DNA of 64,000 nucleotides from Amphibalanus amphitrite (taxonomy: Eukaryota; Arthropoda; Thecostraca; Balanomorpha; Balanidae). Where the stretch lies: positions 496,001-560,000 of the forward strand of contig NW_024881694.1 of NCBI RefSeq assembly GCF_019059575.1, given 5' to 3'. Both the position numbers and the translations under genes were made by a program. The notes below the pieces were generated by a model. That model saw nothing but the letters and a program-made list of their open reading frames with translations, was not told the origin of the DNA and did not search any database. Each line of letters starts with the position of its first letter. Position 1 is the first letter of the stretch. Positions 37,341-47,853 of this stretch are shown here, piece by piece.

Positions 37341-37818
37341 AGGGACCCTCCCACCTTAACATTAGATTTGAGTTGAGATAGCCAAAATGGGGTCCCTGGC
37401 TCACAATTACCGGTTTCGGCACTCACAACATCGAGAAATGCCTTAAATCGGAAATATTGAATTTCAAAATTGCAGCATTTTGATTCAGAGGGGCTAATGC
37501 TTAGGAATACCCCTCTGAATGTGTGACGTCAGCGCAAATATCTAATGATTTTTAAATGTTTGACTAAAACGTTTTGTAGCACGCGGTGGTATATGCTATT
37601 TGCGCGCAACATCTGCCGCAAACGCCGCACTTCTAAAATAAAGTCGCTAGAAACAGCGGAGATCCCAAAAAAGTAAACAAAAGTAAAAGTCTAATATCTT
37701 GAAAACCGGTGAATATTTTTCGGTGAAATTTGGTAGATATTCGTTTTCGCTCTTTCTGAACCGAGCGACATCACTTTCATGCCAATTCATAAACTTTTTT
37801 GAAGGTGGGAGGGTCCCT
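37341..37818. mobile_element. TTAA-flanked MITE with AGGGACCCTCCCACCTT ends
   Basis: Inverted ends are AGGGACCCTCCCACCTT at the left and AAGGTGGGAGGGTCCCT at the right. TTAA occurs at 37337-37340 and 37819-37822. An internal palindrome, ATTCAGAGGGG ... CCCCTCTGAAT, lies at about 37483-37519. The right TTAA is shared with the next element. A TA duplication with slightly longer ends is an alternative reading. Confidence 0.8.
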
Positions 37819-37822
37819 TTAA

Positions 37823-38728
37823 CCCTCGCCCGCACATGCCATTTTCCCATCCTAGAACGCACATGGGGGGGTGGTTGCCACCCCCCCCGCGCCATTTCGT
37901 TCCTGTTGGAGATAGAGCTTAGCAGTAAAGACCAAAAAGATTCTTTGGGAAGAGACGAATCCAATGATACCCAGTTTTACCTTCTCAGGTCAGTCATTGA
38001 CCTTCCAGGTCAGGTCAAACTAAAAAATGTTGCTGTTTTGGGTCACCGTTGGATATCAAGTGCGCTGCTTATCAAATACCGATGACGATGCTGTTTTCTG
38101 GTGCCAAGCCAGCTAGAACCTCTTTGTCACGCTATCCGACCAGAATTTTGCTGCTGAGGTCATTTCAGGTCAAGTTAGGTCAAGGTCAATTATATGTGTT
38201 TGTATGTCTGTGTGTGTCTGTGTGTATACTGATGTGTGCACCGATTGTTTTTGGGTCCATATCACATGAAATCATGATCTGAGAAGCTTTTACCAAAAAT
38301 GCAGTCAAAAAACTTCACAAAAAGTAAATTCAGCTTGCCTAAAACGCAATTATCTTAGATGACCTAGGTTGACCTTGACCCTGACCTTGACCCCTGTACA
38401 TCGTCGAACAACATGTTACATGATAGGTGGGAAGTAAGACTGGCAAAAAAGGCCGAAATCAGGGTGTCAAAAGCTCACAAGGCCCATGGCAAACGCAAGA
38501 TGTTGAGAATTGGCCATTTGGGTCATGACATGACCTGAAAAACAAGGTCATATCTCCGAAACCAAAAATCACAGAAACTTGAAATTGTCAGTGGACATCA
38601 AGAAAGGATAGAGGAGCAGCTATACGAAAAATCAGCCTTCTAGCTCTAAAAATGTTGAGTGCAGAGCAGAAAGACTACCTGGGGGGGGAGGGGGTGGCAA
38701 CCACCCCCCCCCCATGTGCGGGCGAGGG
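37823..38728. mobile_element. TTAA-flanked piggyBac-like non-autonomous element, copy 4
   Basis: TTAA at 37819-37822 and 38729-38732. Both ends read CCCTCGCCCGCACATG from outside in. Hairpin-forming runs lie at 37865-37888 and 38681-38713, with core GTGGTTGCCAC. About 13 AGGTCA/TGACCT half-sites lie in three clusters near 37988-38020, 38157-38190 and 38358-38395. A short TGTGTGTCTG-type run is internal. No coding capacity was recognised. Confidence 0.85.
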
Positions 38729-38732
38729 TTAA

Positions 38733-40222
38733 AGTGACATAGTTGTCATGTTATCAGGAAACTTGTAGATGGGCGATTCATCTATGCATGTATTTAGTTT
38801 CCACTTCCTAGATTCCTCCGCACTATTCAGGTATGCACATTGTACAATGTACCCATGTACATTGTTCACCTAGTACCTAATCGGCTAATCTACGCATCTA
38901 ACATTGCATGCTTGAATATCATGCGAAACAAACACCCTAAAATGCATAAATTCGTTCTCTGCAGTCCATGCATTGTTTATGGGCATTATTTCCTCGCCGT
39001 TGACTTGTGCTCAGTGGTGTTACAACTTACAATAAACGAGCAGTCATCGCATTTCGGATGCAACCCAATTTCCCCTGTCGTCAGCTGTTTCTGAGCCGAA
39101 TTCAACACTTCTTTTGATCACCTAAGATGAAACACGAGTACCGATCCTTTTTCAAAAAGCTGCCGTCGGCAGTTTGTAGCAGATTGGAGCTCATTATAGA
39201 TGTTAGGAGCCAACGAGTGCATTTGATCTCTGCAAAACACTCTGGACGATAAAATCGGAATTCTGGGTACGAACTAACGAACATTTTCTGTCCGATAAAA
39301 AAGGCTCCGAAGAAAAAAAAATGATTTAATGCAGTGGCACAAGAGCATGGTGCACAACTCACAGCACAAAACGCACGCATACCTACATGCTTTATAGTAA
39401 ACATCCATGCATTTGTATGCATGCATTCACACGAATGCATAGATTATCCATATAGCACATTGCACGCACCCGGACCCAATTCCTCTACCATCTGCACCAT
39501 TGACCGACACGCTGGTTGCCAAAACGGGACATGAGTAGCGCCAGCCCCTAGCCTGTTAACCTATAGGTATAGGTACTTTTTCTCAGACCTCCTCTCTTCC
39601 CCCTCTGCAGCGGAGACTGGAAGCGGACGCGCCTTTAGGTATATCACTGACGGCTTACTTGCGATTGGTCGGAACTTGTTAGGAGATGGAGGGCTAACCC
39701 TTAGCTCCGAGACTTCAGTTTCCAGGCTCCAGCCTGATCTCCCGACACTTCTCAGCTCATTTATAAATCGATAGAAGCAATGGGACTTGACAGAGTTGAC
39801 ACCATGTGCCTTCGTACCTACCGAAGTTTACCCCTATATAGGTAGGCAATCTGCACTGTGCACCGTCCGAAGAACCGTGATTTTGTAACGCTCTCAGTCC
39901 AATCAGTGTTATAACTTAAAATATATTTTGCAAATTGCACGCATGACCCATTTTTTTTCGTTTTTGCCACTTTTTTGCATTGTTTGTGATGGCACTGAAG
40001 ACTGAAGACAAACTAGGCACTAAGGTCATTTATTTGAAGTCATCACATCACATTCACATATTTTCGCCGCTAGGACCCCCGATCAAATAAGGCGCAAATA
40101 AGTCGGAGGTTTCAGAATGCACTAACAAGCTCGAAATGAACAATTGATATTCAACACACCCGGCTGACGGCATAACTTTGGTTCTATTGTATAAGCATTA
40201 TCAATGGTGTAAATAATTTGTA
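38733..40222. other. Spacer, no gene recognised
   Basis: Contains a GCATGCAT-rich patch at about 39365-39440. No exon is supported. Confidence 0.5.
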
Positions 40223-40230
40223 ATACCCCG

Positions 40231-41766
40231 CAGGCGCGGATCCAGGGGGGGGGGGCGACGGGGGCGGCCGCCCCCCCCCCCCCGACATCCGAAAAAGGCG
40301 CCCATAGCCCGCGGCAGAGAGGGCGCCCCGAGCAAAACAGAGGCGACACAGCAAAGGTTGAGCAGAAATAGGGCGCCTCCAGCAGAAGTTGGGCTCACCA
40401 AGCAGGAGAGCGACGCCCAATTGCCCATTCCCAGCAGATCAGAGTCGCCCCAGAAGCAGATGGGCGCCCCCAGCAGAAGAGGGGCGTCTTATTACAAGAA
40501 TAAAAAGATGCCTTCTGTTCAAGAGGGGCACTCCTGGCAGGAGAGGTGTCCCCCTGAAGAGGAGCGACGCCCCAGCAAAAGTAGAGAGGCGCCCGCATTC
40601 CAAGAAGAAGAGGGGCGCCCTAACCGCAGATAGGCGCCCCAACAAAGAAAAAGAGAAGCCCCATAATAAAAAAATGGGTTCCACTGGCAGAAAAGGGGCG
40701 CCCCCGGCAGCGGAGGGGGCCCAGCAGGAGCAAGGAGCCTCCAGCAGGAGACGGGCGCCCCAGCGAGGGGGGCGCCCCAGCAGAAGAGAGGAGCCCCCTG
40801 CAGGAGAGGGGCGCCCTCAGCAGAAGAGGGGCGCCCCAGCAGAAGAGAGGCGCCACAGCAAAAGTTGATCAGAGATGGGGAGCCTTCAGCAGAGGTTGGG
40901 CTCGCCAAGCAGGATAGGGGCGCCCCATTGACAATATCCGGCAGAAGACAGACGCCCCAGCAGCAGATGGGCGCCCCCGGTAGAAGAGGGGCGCCTCATT
41001 ACAAGAAGAAAAGGAGTATATTCTGCACAAGAGGGGCGCCCCTGAGGCAGCGGAAGGGCAACCCCAGGAGAGGGGCTGTGCCCCAGTAAAAGGAGAGTGG
41101 TGCCCCGCTCCGAGCAGAAGAGGGGCGCCCAAGCAAAAAGAGGAGCCCCATAAGAAGAAAAGGGATGCCTCTGGCAGGAGAGAGACGTCCCCCGCAGTGG
41201 AAGGGCGCCCCCAGAAGAGGCGTCTCTAGCAAAAGATAAGTGCCCCTGCAGGAGAGGGGCACCCCAGCAAAAGTTGGGCAGAAATGGGGCGCCCCCAGCA
41301 GAATTAGGGGTCGCCGAACAGGAAAGGGCCGCCCCATTCACAGTAGAAAAAGGGACTCCCCAGCAGCAAAGGCGTGCCGTAACAGAAAAGGTGCACTCCC
41401 AGTAGAAGCGGGACGCATCAAGAAGAAGAGGGGCACTTCTAGCAAAAAAAATGGGCGTCCCAGATAAGTGGGCCGCCTACAGCAAATTGGTCGTTCTTAG
41501 AAGAAATGAGGCGACTTCAGCAAAGTGAGCCTCCCTATGACGGATTGGGCGATCCAAGCAGAGGTTGGGAGCAAATATCTTCAAAAGGGCGGCGCTGCGC
41601 GCAGCCGTCTTAAAGATATTTGCGAAAAACCTAGGGGGACGTGACAACGCACGGCGTGGGTTTTAAACTCTCGATTTTGACGACGGTTTGGCGCCCCCGG
41701 ATTGCCAGGTCGCCCCTATTTCAACTTGCCGCCCCCCCCTCCCGAAAATTCCTGGATCCGCCCCTG
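40231..41766. mobile_element. hAT-like non-autonomous element with internal repeat array
   Basis: An eight-base target duplication, ATACCCCG, occurs at 40223-40230 and 41767-41774. The ends are CAGGCGCGGATCCAGG on the left and CAGGGGCGGATCCAGG on the reverse strand at the right. CAG-type ends with 8-base duplications indicate the hAT superfamily. A long G-run/C-run palindrome lies inside the left end (about 40245-40283). The interior is a repeat array and encodes no recognisable transposase. The many long open frames on both strands are by-products of the stop-poor GC-rich repeat. Confidence 0.85.
40345..41560. repeat. Degenerate GGCGCCCC-AGCAGAAG repeat array with higher-order periodicity
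   Basis: Dozens of imperfect units of about 20-25 bases combine GGGGCGCCCC with AGCAGAAGAG. A higher-order unit is visible. The phrase GCAAAAGTTG followed by CAGAAATGGGGCGCC-like sequence recurs at 40351, 40858 and 41267 (spacings 507 and 409). Each time it is followed by matching landmarks such as AGCAGATGGGCGCCCCC. A decayed fourth start may lie near 41559. Confidence 0.8.
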
Positions 41767-41774
41767 ATACCCCG

Positions 41775-42322
41775 GGGGAATCATTTAAAATAAAATGAGC
41801 AAATTGTATTTAGCTGCGGTTTGTTTTTAAAAGATCTTTCAAAACGATCCATAAATGACGCGAAAAAGACATTTGCTGCGCCCATAAGTGAAGGCCCGAA
41901 GGCCTGTGATTTTGTAAAGCTTATTGACGCTTGATTGACGCTGGTAACTGGTAAGTGTGTAATAATGTATTAAATTTGTCAATAGTCATCTTGCGTATTT
42001 AAGAAATATAATGGTGCTCTAGTAATTGCATCCTAGAAGTGCTTCTTAGTAGGATGCCTGATTTGCTACGCAAAAGTCAAGTCACTGCGTAGTTCAAGTT
42101 TTCTATTTCAATTTGAATTGTTCATTGCTTATGCCATCAGTAAGCTTAGCACCACTACCCAAAAACAGGTGATCTACATATCCAACCAGCGCTCGATTTC
42201 CTGCAGGCTTTGCACATTTTGATCGAAAGCCTCATTTACTTAGGAGACACTGTCTTGGAGGCTCACCGCTATTTCATTTTTGCCATTCTAGACTAACAGT
42301 TGGGTGGTGAGCTGGGCACTAT
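41775..42322. other. Spacer, no gene recognised
   Basis: Includes a small perfect stem (GCATCCTA ... TAGGATGC) near 42026-42056. Otherwise nothing was seen. Confidence 0.5.
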
Positions 42323-43756
42323 CAGTCGGTGACACACCAGGGAAATAAGCTAAAATTAGAGCGCTCTATTTATTGCTCCCGCTACTTCACCGTCTCCCAT
42401 AGGGTCCTGTGTTGAGCTGGTGTCGAGGCTCTAAAAATGACGCCGATTTTTGCACCCTTCTCACGAAAACCGCTCGGACCGCCTGGAAACTAATTGTTCC
42501 GCTCTAAAAATTTCATGATCGACGGGAAAATGAATGAGGAAAAGATTGGTCCTGAAATAATTCTGAACTCCCTGTAGAACATATCGAAATATGGCTGCAA
42601 ACTAGGAGCATGTCAAAATCGACAAAACGATACAAATAAACTTACCGGGATTTTTTTTATTTTCCATGCATCTGTGTATGAAATCAGTCGGTTTTTCGGA
42701 AAGATAATCTTCTGTTTAATAAATAATTCCACAATTGCAATCGAGAAAAAAAAAACATTTCTGCTGTGACGGCAGTTTTGGCATTGTGCCAGTAGTGTGG
42801 CGTGCGCGGTGCTGCGTGGTCGTCGGGACGGAGTTGTGAGTATTTTCGGTGTTTTAAATGGTTGATGGCCATTTGAACCAGCTTTATATTATTTCCTACA
42901 AATTTTTGCATCAAATTATTGCTTTGAAAGACCATTGAAACCCCTTATCTCTTCATGAAACACGATCATATTTATCGTCGACGAAAATGGCGCGGGACCC
43001 CATATGCGTTCCGATCGAAATAAATCGTAAATTAAATAATATTCGATGATAAGTATCATATTCTAGTGACACATTTTCATAAAATAAGGCATAAACTTTG
43101 CAAGGAAGTCAACATTGGATGATTGGATTCTTATTTTGCTCACATATCCTTGTGTAGTCAAATGACTCAATTGTTAGATAAATGTAAGCATATGTTTTGG
43201 CTTGATGTTTGCTGTGAAACCACCCAGCCACTTGCTGGTTGAGTGGTTTTTGATAATAACCTGATAATCATTTCTCCTTTTCCTTAAAAGAAACTAAAAT
43301 TCTTTTCAAAGTAATCCATTTTTAGGAAAGGCGGCTTGCTCATTGACATTTCATGTTCTTGTTTTGTTATTGCTGGCAGTATTTTGATACAATAATGCAA
43401 TATGAATTTTTTGCAATAATAAAACCTAAGACAAACCTAGTTAATGCGTCAATCAAACACCCAACAGAAAGATTGTGAGTCCTTGTGACGTGAAGTAGAA
43501 CATTCTATGAATGTGTTATATAGAATATGCCAAATTTTAAATTAATTATACTGATAGCTGAGCATGTGAATTATGCCACAATATAATTTCATATTCTGGT
43601 TTTGAAATAGCGGGCAGTATTTTACTTCAACAAATGTAATATACATGGAATACATGTTGTTATGTTATGTTAAAAGTTTAATAACAGCAAACAGAAGGGG
43701 CTGTTTCAGCAGATAATGTTTGTACCTTATGCATTACCTTTCTTTTCTGCAGGACC

Positions 43757-43906
43757 ATGCTTCCGCTGGGTGGTCGACATTTGCCTCCTGAAGAAGTTGA
43801 GCAACATGAAGACCACCAGATGAGGTGTCTGCAGTTCATGTGGAACTCTGCAGACTACAAGTGTTATGCCAACCACAACCAAAGTGCTGTGATCATGGAG
43901 GCATGA
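43757..43906 (+). CDS. Possible terminal exon of 49 codons inside the 3.0-kb transposon
   Basis: Follows a polypyrimidine tract and TTTTCTGCAG (AG at 43751-43752). The short frame reads MLPLGGRHLPPEEVEQHEDH at its start and ends at TGA 43904-43906. An AATAAA sits about 460 bases downstream. I do not recognise the sequence. It could be the tail of a captured or element-encoded gene, or chance. Confidence 0.25.
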   Translation: MLPLGGRHLPPEEVEQHEDHQMRCLQFMWNSADYKCYANHNQSAVIMEA

Positions 43907-44365
43907 ACCTCATGACAACACTTCAGATTTGCAGTTGTACCAAAGTGTGATTCAAACCACCTGTGGCATCTCACTCAATGTGTGAACAGTGTGATCATTG
44001 TGCAGTGTTCAGCTGCAACTAAGACATTTATTAGTGACTTGTTTTGCAATTAGCCACCAAAAGCATTTTTGGGCTGGCTGCTGTAATTTGTTGTGCAATG
44101 CGCAATAGTGGTAGTGTTTTGTCACTTGTCAAGTTGTCAGTTGTGCATGTTGCATGTTTCTCTTCCCTCGGCCCTCATTATCAGTTAAGTGGTGAATTGG
44201 CATCACTCAGTCTCCCCAGATCTCCATTGACTGTCTGTCAACCACCTAACTTGAGATGGTATTTGCTAATAGTGTCAGAAAAGAAGTGATTGTAGACATT
44301 TTTAGGAATATGAGCTCCGTTTCATGCGTGTTGCGGTGGTCATTTTGTCACTTGTCCCATAGTGT

Positions 44366-44371
44366 AATAAA
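44366..44371 (+). promoter_or_regulatory. Candidate polyadenylation signal inside the 3.0-kb transposon
   Basis: AATAAA in the context GTGTAATAAATGG, downstream of the putative terminal exon on the same strand. Confidence 0.3.
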
Positions 44372-45497
44372 TGGAAACTGTTGTTCCCTTTTCAAGGTAC
44401 TCGCGGATGCAGAAAGCGTTGGGCCTAATTATTAAACGCACCCTTCTATCAGCGACGCACGAAATCGACAAATATCATCCTTTTTAGAGCAGGAGGAAAC
44501 GAAAACTTGTGAACATAGCTGTACCTACAACAGTGCATAAGGAATTGGAATTCTGGGAGTTTTTGAAATTCGGAGAAACTCAAGTTGTCGACAGGTATGC
44601 CCCCTTGTACGTCAAAGACCGCCTAAAAAACAAACGTCTACAAATGAAGGCAGTATTCGTATGTTCGTTGTAATTGCAGCAGCCTAGCAACATGCATTGC
44701 GGTCCGATGGCGAATTACACTCGTGCTAAAAAAAAAACTATGCCGGTAACTGCCAACGTACTTAGGTCGTAGGTGAGGAGAGAAAGGGTTATGTCAAATG
44801 TCAACATCAAAGAAATGGCTTCATCTGAGCTGTGCCTATTGTACATAATTCAACCAATCTATGCATTTCGTTTCTTGCTAGCTACTCATGCTTTCACTCC
44901 TGCTTCAGAGTAATCATCCCATATTGTACGTCTTAAGATATTGATTTCTATGGCAGTTCGCAATTGCTAGCCACGTCTCACCTCAGTTTGGTGGCCCCGC
45001 ATCGGCCCACTCGGCCGCTCTAAAATTGACTTACGGAGGAGGATGGTGGCTTTTATTTTAGCTTCTCCGCTGACTGCGGGGAGCGCCGTCGCCGAGGTAG
45101 GAGCAATAATTAGCTTAAGTTTGGGACTAATTTCCACGCTTAATTAACATTTTGATGTTATTTTAATTAATTCATGTTAATCTTTGACGCATTCTCTTTC
45201 TATTGATACCATCCACCGGCCTGAGAAGTACTGCCTTGCTGCGTAAGGGCCGATAAAAGATCACGCTTTTAGGGGTATCTCTTCAACATGGGGCAGGAGC
45301 AATAAATAGAGCACTCTAATTTTAGCTTATTTCCCTGGTATGTCACCAACTGCTATGGCTATTAAGCTATAGCTTCGAATTAACTAAGCAATGTTCTTCT
45401 CTGAACTCAAGTGTTGTTGAAGTTTGAACTTTGAACAGTGTGTAGCTCTCTGAATACTGGGTCAAAGCTAAGGCTGTGTAACCCTTTGGTAGTTGTA

Positions 45498-45714
45498 AAA
45501 CAGGTGTCACACTTGTTTTTTGCAACCAAGGAGAGGTGCTATACCCAGAGATGCTTTGTTATCAAGCCAAGCCTAACCAAACCTGACCTAACCTTACCTA
45601 CAACCTACAAGTTACACCCTAAAACCTACAGCTTAAACCTACTACCTACCGCCTACAACCTAACAACCTACAGCACCTCCCCTTGGTTGCAAAAAACAAG
45701 TGTGACGCCTGTTT
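45498..45714. mobile_element. TA-flanked MITE with CCTAACC/CCTACA-rich core
   Basis: Inverted ends of about 45 bases begin AAACAGGTGTCACACTTG on the left and AAACAGGCGTCACACTTG on the reverse strand at the right. They are flanked by TA dinucleotides (45496-45497 and 45715-45716), as in Tc1/mariner-like MITEs. The core is a run of CCTAACC, CCTACA and ACCTA words resembling degenerate telomere-type repeats. No coding capacity. Confidence 0.75.
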
Positions 45715-46197
45715 TAGTACTCTACTAATACTACTACCTAACCCCTTTACATGGCTTGTAACATGTACCTTTGCTTAGTAACCTCAGCTTGCTCTTTTCT
45801 CTGTCTATTTTCCTTCTATTTCCACACACATTATCAAAACTGCCGTCGGGAGGAAAAAAGCCGTATCTGGGGCACTTTTTCGAATTGAAAATTGTTCTGG
45901 AGAGGCAAAAACGCGTTTTTTGTTATAAAATTCGTTAACTTTGCTCAATGTAAATAGAGTGAATAACCTTATGCTCATGTTATATGTTGCAAATTGATAT
46001 AATTAAAACTAAATTGATATATTTCGATATTGCACCGTCATCAGAATAAGAATAGCAATTAAGCAGCGAAACAAAGCCGATTCAAACGGAATACAAAACG
46101 TGCATCTTTTGATATGGTTCTCGTTGGATAAGGTCGATCAGTACGTACAATCATTCAAGTGCGTGTCAACATTTGCACATTATACATGATAATGCTT

Positions 46198-46400
46198 TCA
46201 AATATACATAATGCCAAAAATACATATACGTTTACAATATACATACTTTACATAATAGTAGGATACATGGATGGATATATACTTTACATAATAGATGGAT
46301 ACATACATATGCACATACAATATACAATATGCATAATAGATACATACATAATATGTATATACAATATACATAATACACCTAATATATAGTTGTCTATTGT
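46198..46400. repeat. ATACATA/TATACAATA microsatellite-like tract
   Basis: Imperfect ATACATA, TATACA and TACATAATAG words make up most of this 200-base stretch, next to the 3' side of the GIY-YIG fragment. Confidence 0.75.
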
Positions 46401-46631
46401 TACTCATACATACACAAACACATGACATATGACAATGCTAAACAATAGGTATTCTACAATATTGTATGCTACACTGGAGCTACCGGAGCCACTGGGGGTG
46501 TGTATGACGGGGGATTGAGGAGAGGCCATGATGAGGTTTGTGTGTTGAGGTGGGGTCGCTGGTTTCTGATTTCGATTGATTCGGCTATTTTGAGGTTTGG
46601 TACATCTTTACAAACTTTTTCGATCGACACG

Positions 46632-47000
46632 CTAAACGACTCGGGCCCTACTATGCTGGTTGGGTGGGTGTGTCCTAGCTACATGATCTCCGAGTGGAGT
46701 GTCCTTAGTTTGGTTTTTTGCGTCCCTCAAATGCTCGTGAAACCGCTCCCGGATGCGTCTTTTAGTTTCTCCTATGTAAATACTAGTTTTGTCTTGGCAC
46801 ATGTTACACACGATTTTGTACACAACGTTTTTGGTGTGGCAGCGACCAGGCAGCCCCGCCTCACAAGTGTGACATTTCCTTGTACCTGCCGGGCAGGGAG
46901 GACTTTGCATGGCTGACCTGGTGAGGTGTTGCGCTAGTGTTTTTCCACTGGTCCAAGCGACCCGCGCATTCAAACCCGAGCCCCTGAAGACTCCATCCAC
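46632..47000 (-). pseudogene. GIY-YIG endonuclease domain, C-terminal fragment of a Penelope-like ORF
   Basis: The product contains CHTCEAG, NVVYKIVCNMCQ, IYIGETKRRIRERFHEHL and GDHVARTHP. The YKI/YIG pair, the Arg/Glu pattern of ETKRRIRERFHEH and the paired cysteines match the GIY-YIG nuclease that ends Penelope-like polyproteins. A full element would carry about 600 residues of reverse transcriptase before this; none is present, so it is a 5'-truncated remnant. It ends cleanly at a stop codon. Confidence 0.75.
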
Positions 47001-47636
47001 CCGTCGTGCTAGGGTTATTCACTCTATTTACATTATTAATCATGCTCAGAAATACCATAGCTTACCTCCAAGAACTTTGCTCAATAACGAAACAAAACAT
47101 ACTGCAGTGATCGGAAAGAAATTTTACATCCAATGAAAGTGGTTATAAAAGGGAAATTATTTTAACCTAAAAGCAAAAGGCGAAAAACTTTTTTGCTTCC
47201 AATTCAACCCCGAGTTTGCGGAATATTTCTTTCACGAAAAAAGCCGTATCGTGGAAGAAAGCCGCATCGTACGAGACACCTGAGCAATACTGTCATGAAA
47301 AAAGCCGTATGTCTGATACATTGGTTAACCGATCGGGAATAAAGCCGTATCGCCATTTTTGTTTAATCATATTGTCGTCAAAAAGCAGTATCATCTGTGC
47401 ATTTGTATTGACAGTACATATTTGTCCATAAAAGAACTAAAGCAGTTCCGCTGCTGGTTCCGTTCCACTGCTTCAGCTCTCAAGTATGGATATTTAATTG
47501 AACGTTCGATACAAAAACAAACATGATACCCATTTTAAACTACAGCATCCATGCATAATCGCATTATTGTCGTAACTTTAGGCTCTTGGATTCTGATTGC
47601 GCAGAGTGCCATCAAAATACAGCTTGACCAACCGAC

Positions 47637-47845
47637 CAGGGACGTAGCCAAGGGGGGGGGGGCACAGGGGCCATGCCCCCCTCTAAAGGCGAAAAATAAA
47701 ATAAAACTTTAAAAAAATACCCACAGCTGCACCACACCCCAAGAGATAGTGGGCCAAATCCGAAGAGTTTTCCTTTTCTGGAGGGGCACGACACTAGGCA
47801 GCGACCTGTGGCCCCTCCCTGAGCAAAATCCTGGCTACGTGCCCG
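47637..47845. mobile_element. hAT MITE, 209 bases, 8-base target duplication
   Basis: CAACCGAC is duplicated at 47629-47636 and 47846-47853. The ends are CAGGGACGTAGCCAAGG on the left and CGGGCACGTAGCCAGG on the reverse strand at the right. A G run follows the left end. It is nested inside the 3.7-kb element and is therefore younger than it. Confidence 0.87.
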
Positions 47846-47853
47846 CAACCGAC

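Larger units (their letters stand above)
42323..45352. mobile_element. 3.0-kb DNA transposon with about 55-base terminal inverted repeats
   Basis: The left end from 42323 and the right end to 45352 are inverted copies over about 55 bases. They share GGTGACA, ACCAGGGAAATAAGC, TAAAATTAGAG and GCTCTATTTATTGCTCC with few mismatches. The ends are CAG/CTG, and a possible 4-base target duplication CTAT lies at 42319-42322 and 45353-45356. Superfamily is unclear. Inside are a possible donor near 42835, a good acceptor at 43752 with a short terminal coding exon, and an AATAAA at 44366. This suggests a small spliced transcript, but no transposase domain was recognised. Confidence 0.72.
45947..47034 (-). 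mobile_element. Penelope-like fragment bounded by a 22-base inverted repeat
   Basis: A perfect 22-base inverted repeat (45947-45968 against 47013-47034, core TAAATAGAGTGAATAA) brackets a segment whose minus strand encodes a GIY-YIG domain. The 3' part on the minus strand is AT-rich and carries an ATACATA-type microsatellite. Penelope-like elements often show inverted or partly duplicated flanks, so this is a plausible insertion unit. The reverse transcriptase part is absent. Confidence 0.55.

Noticed and set aside
26738-38728. CRISPR-like or regulatory-island interpretation of the AGGTCA clusters
   Set aside because: Spacing is irregular, orientations are mixed, and each cluster is confined within a TTAA-bounded element, so a transposon explanation comes first.
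40389-40868. 159-codon plus-strand frame and overlapping minus-strand frames (40519-40908, 40886-41341)
   Set aside because: They lie wholly within the GC-rich repeat array of the hAT-like element; several frames on both strands are open at once because the repeat lacks stops.
46159-46428. Ile/Tyr-rich open frames on both strands
   Set aside because: Translation of an ATACATA-type microsatellite.
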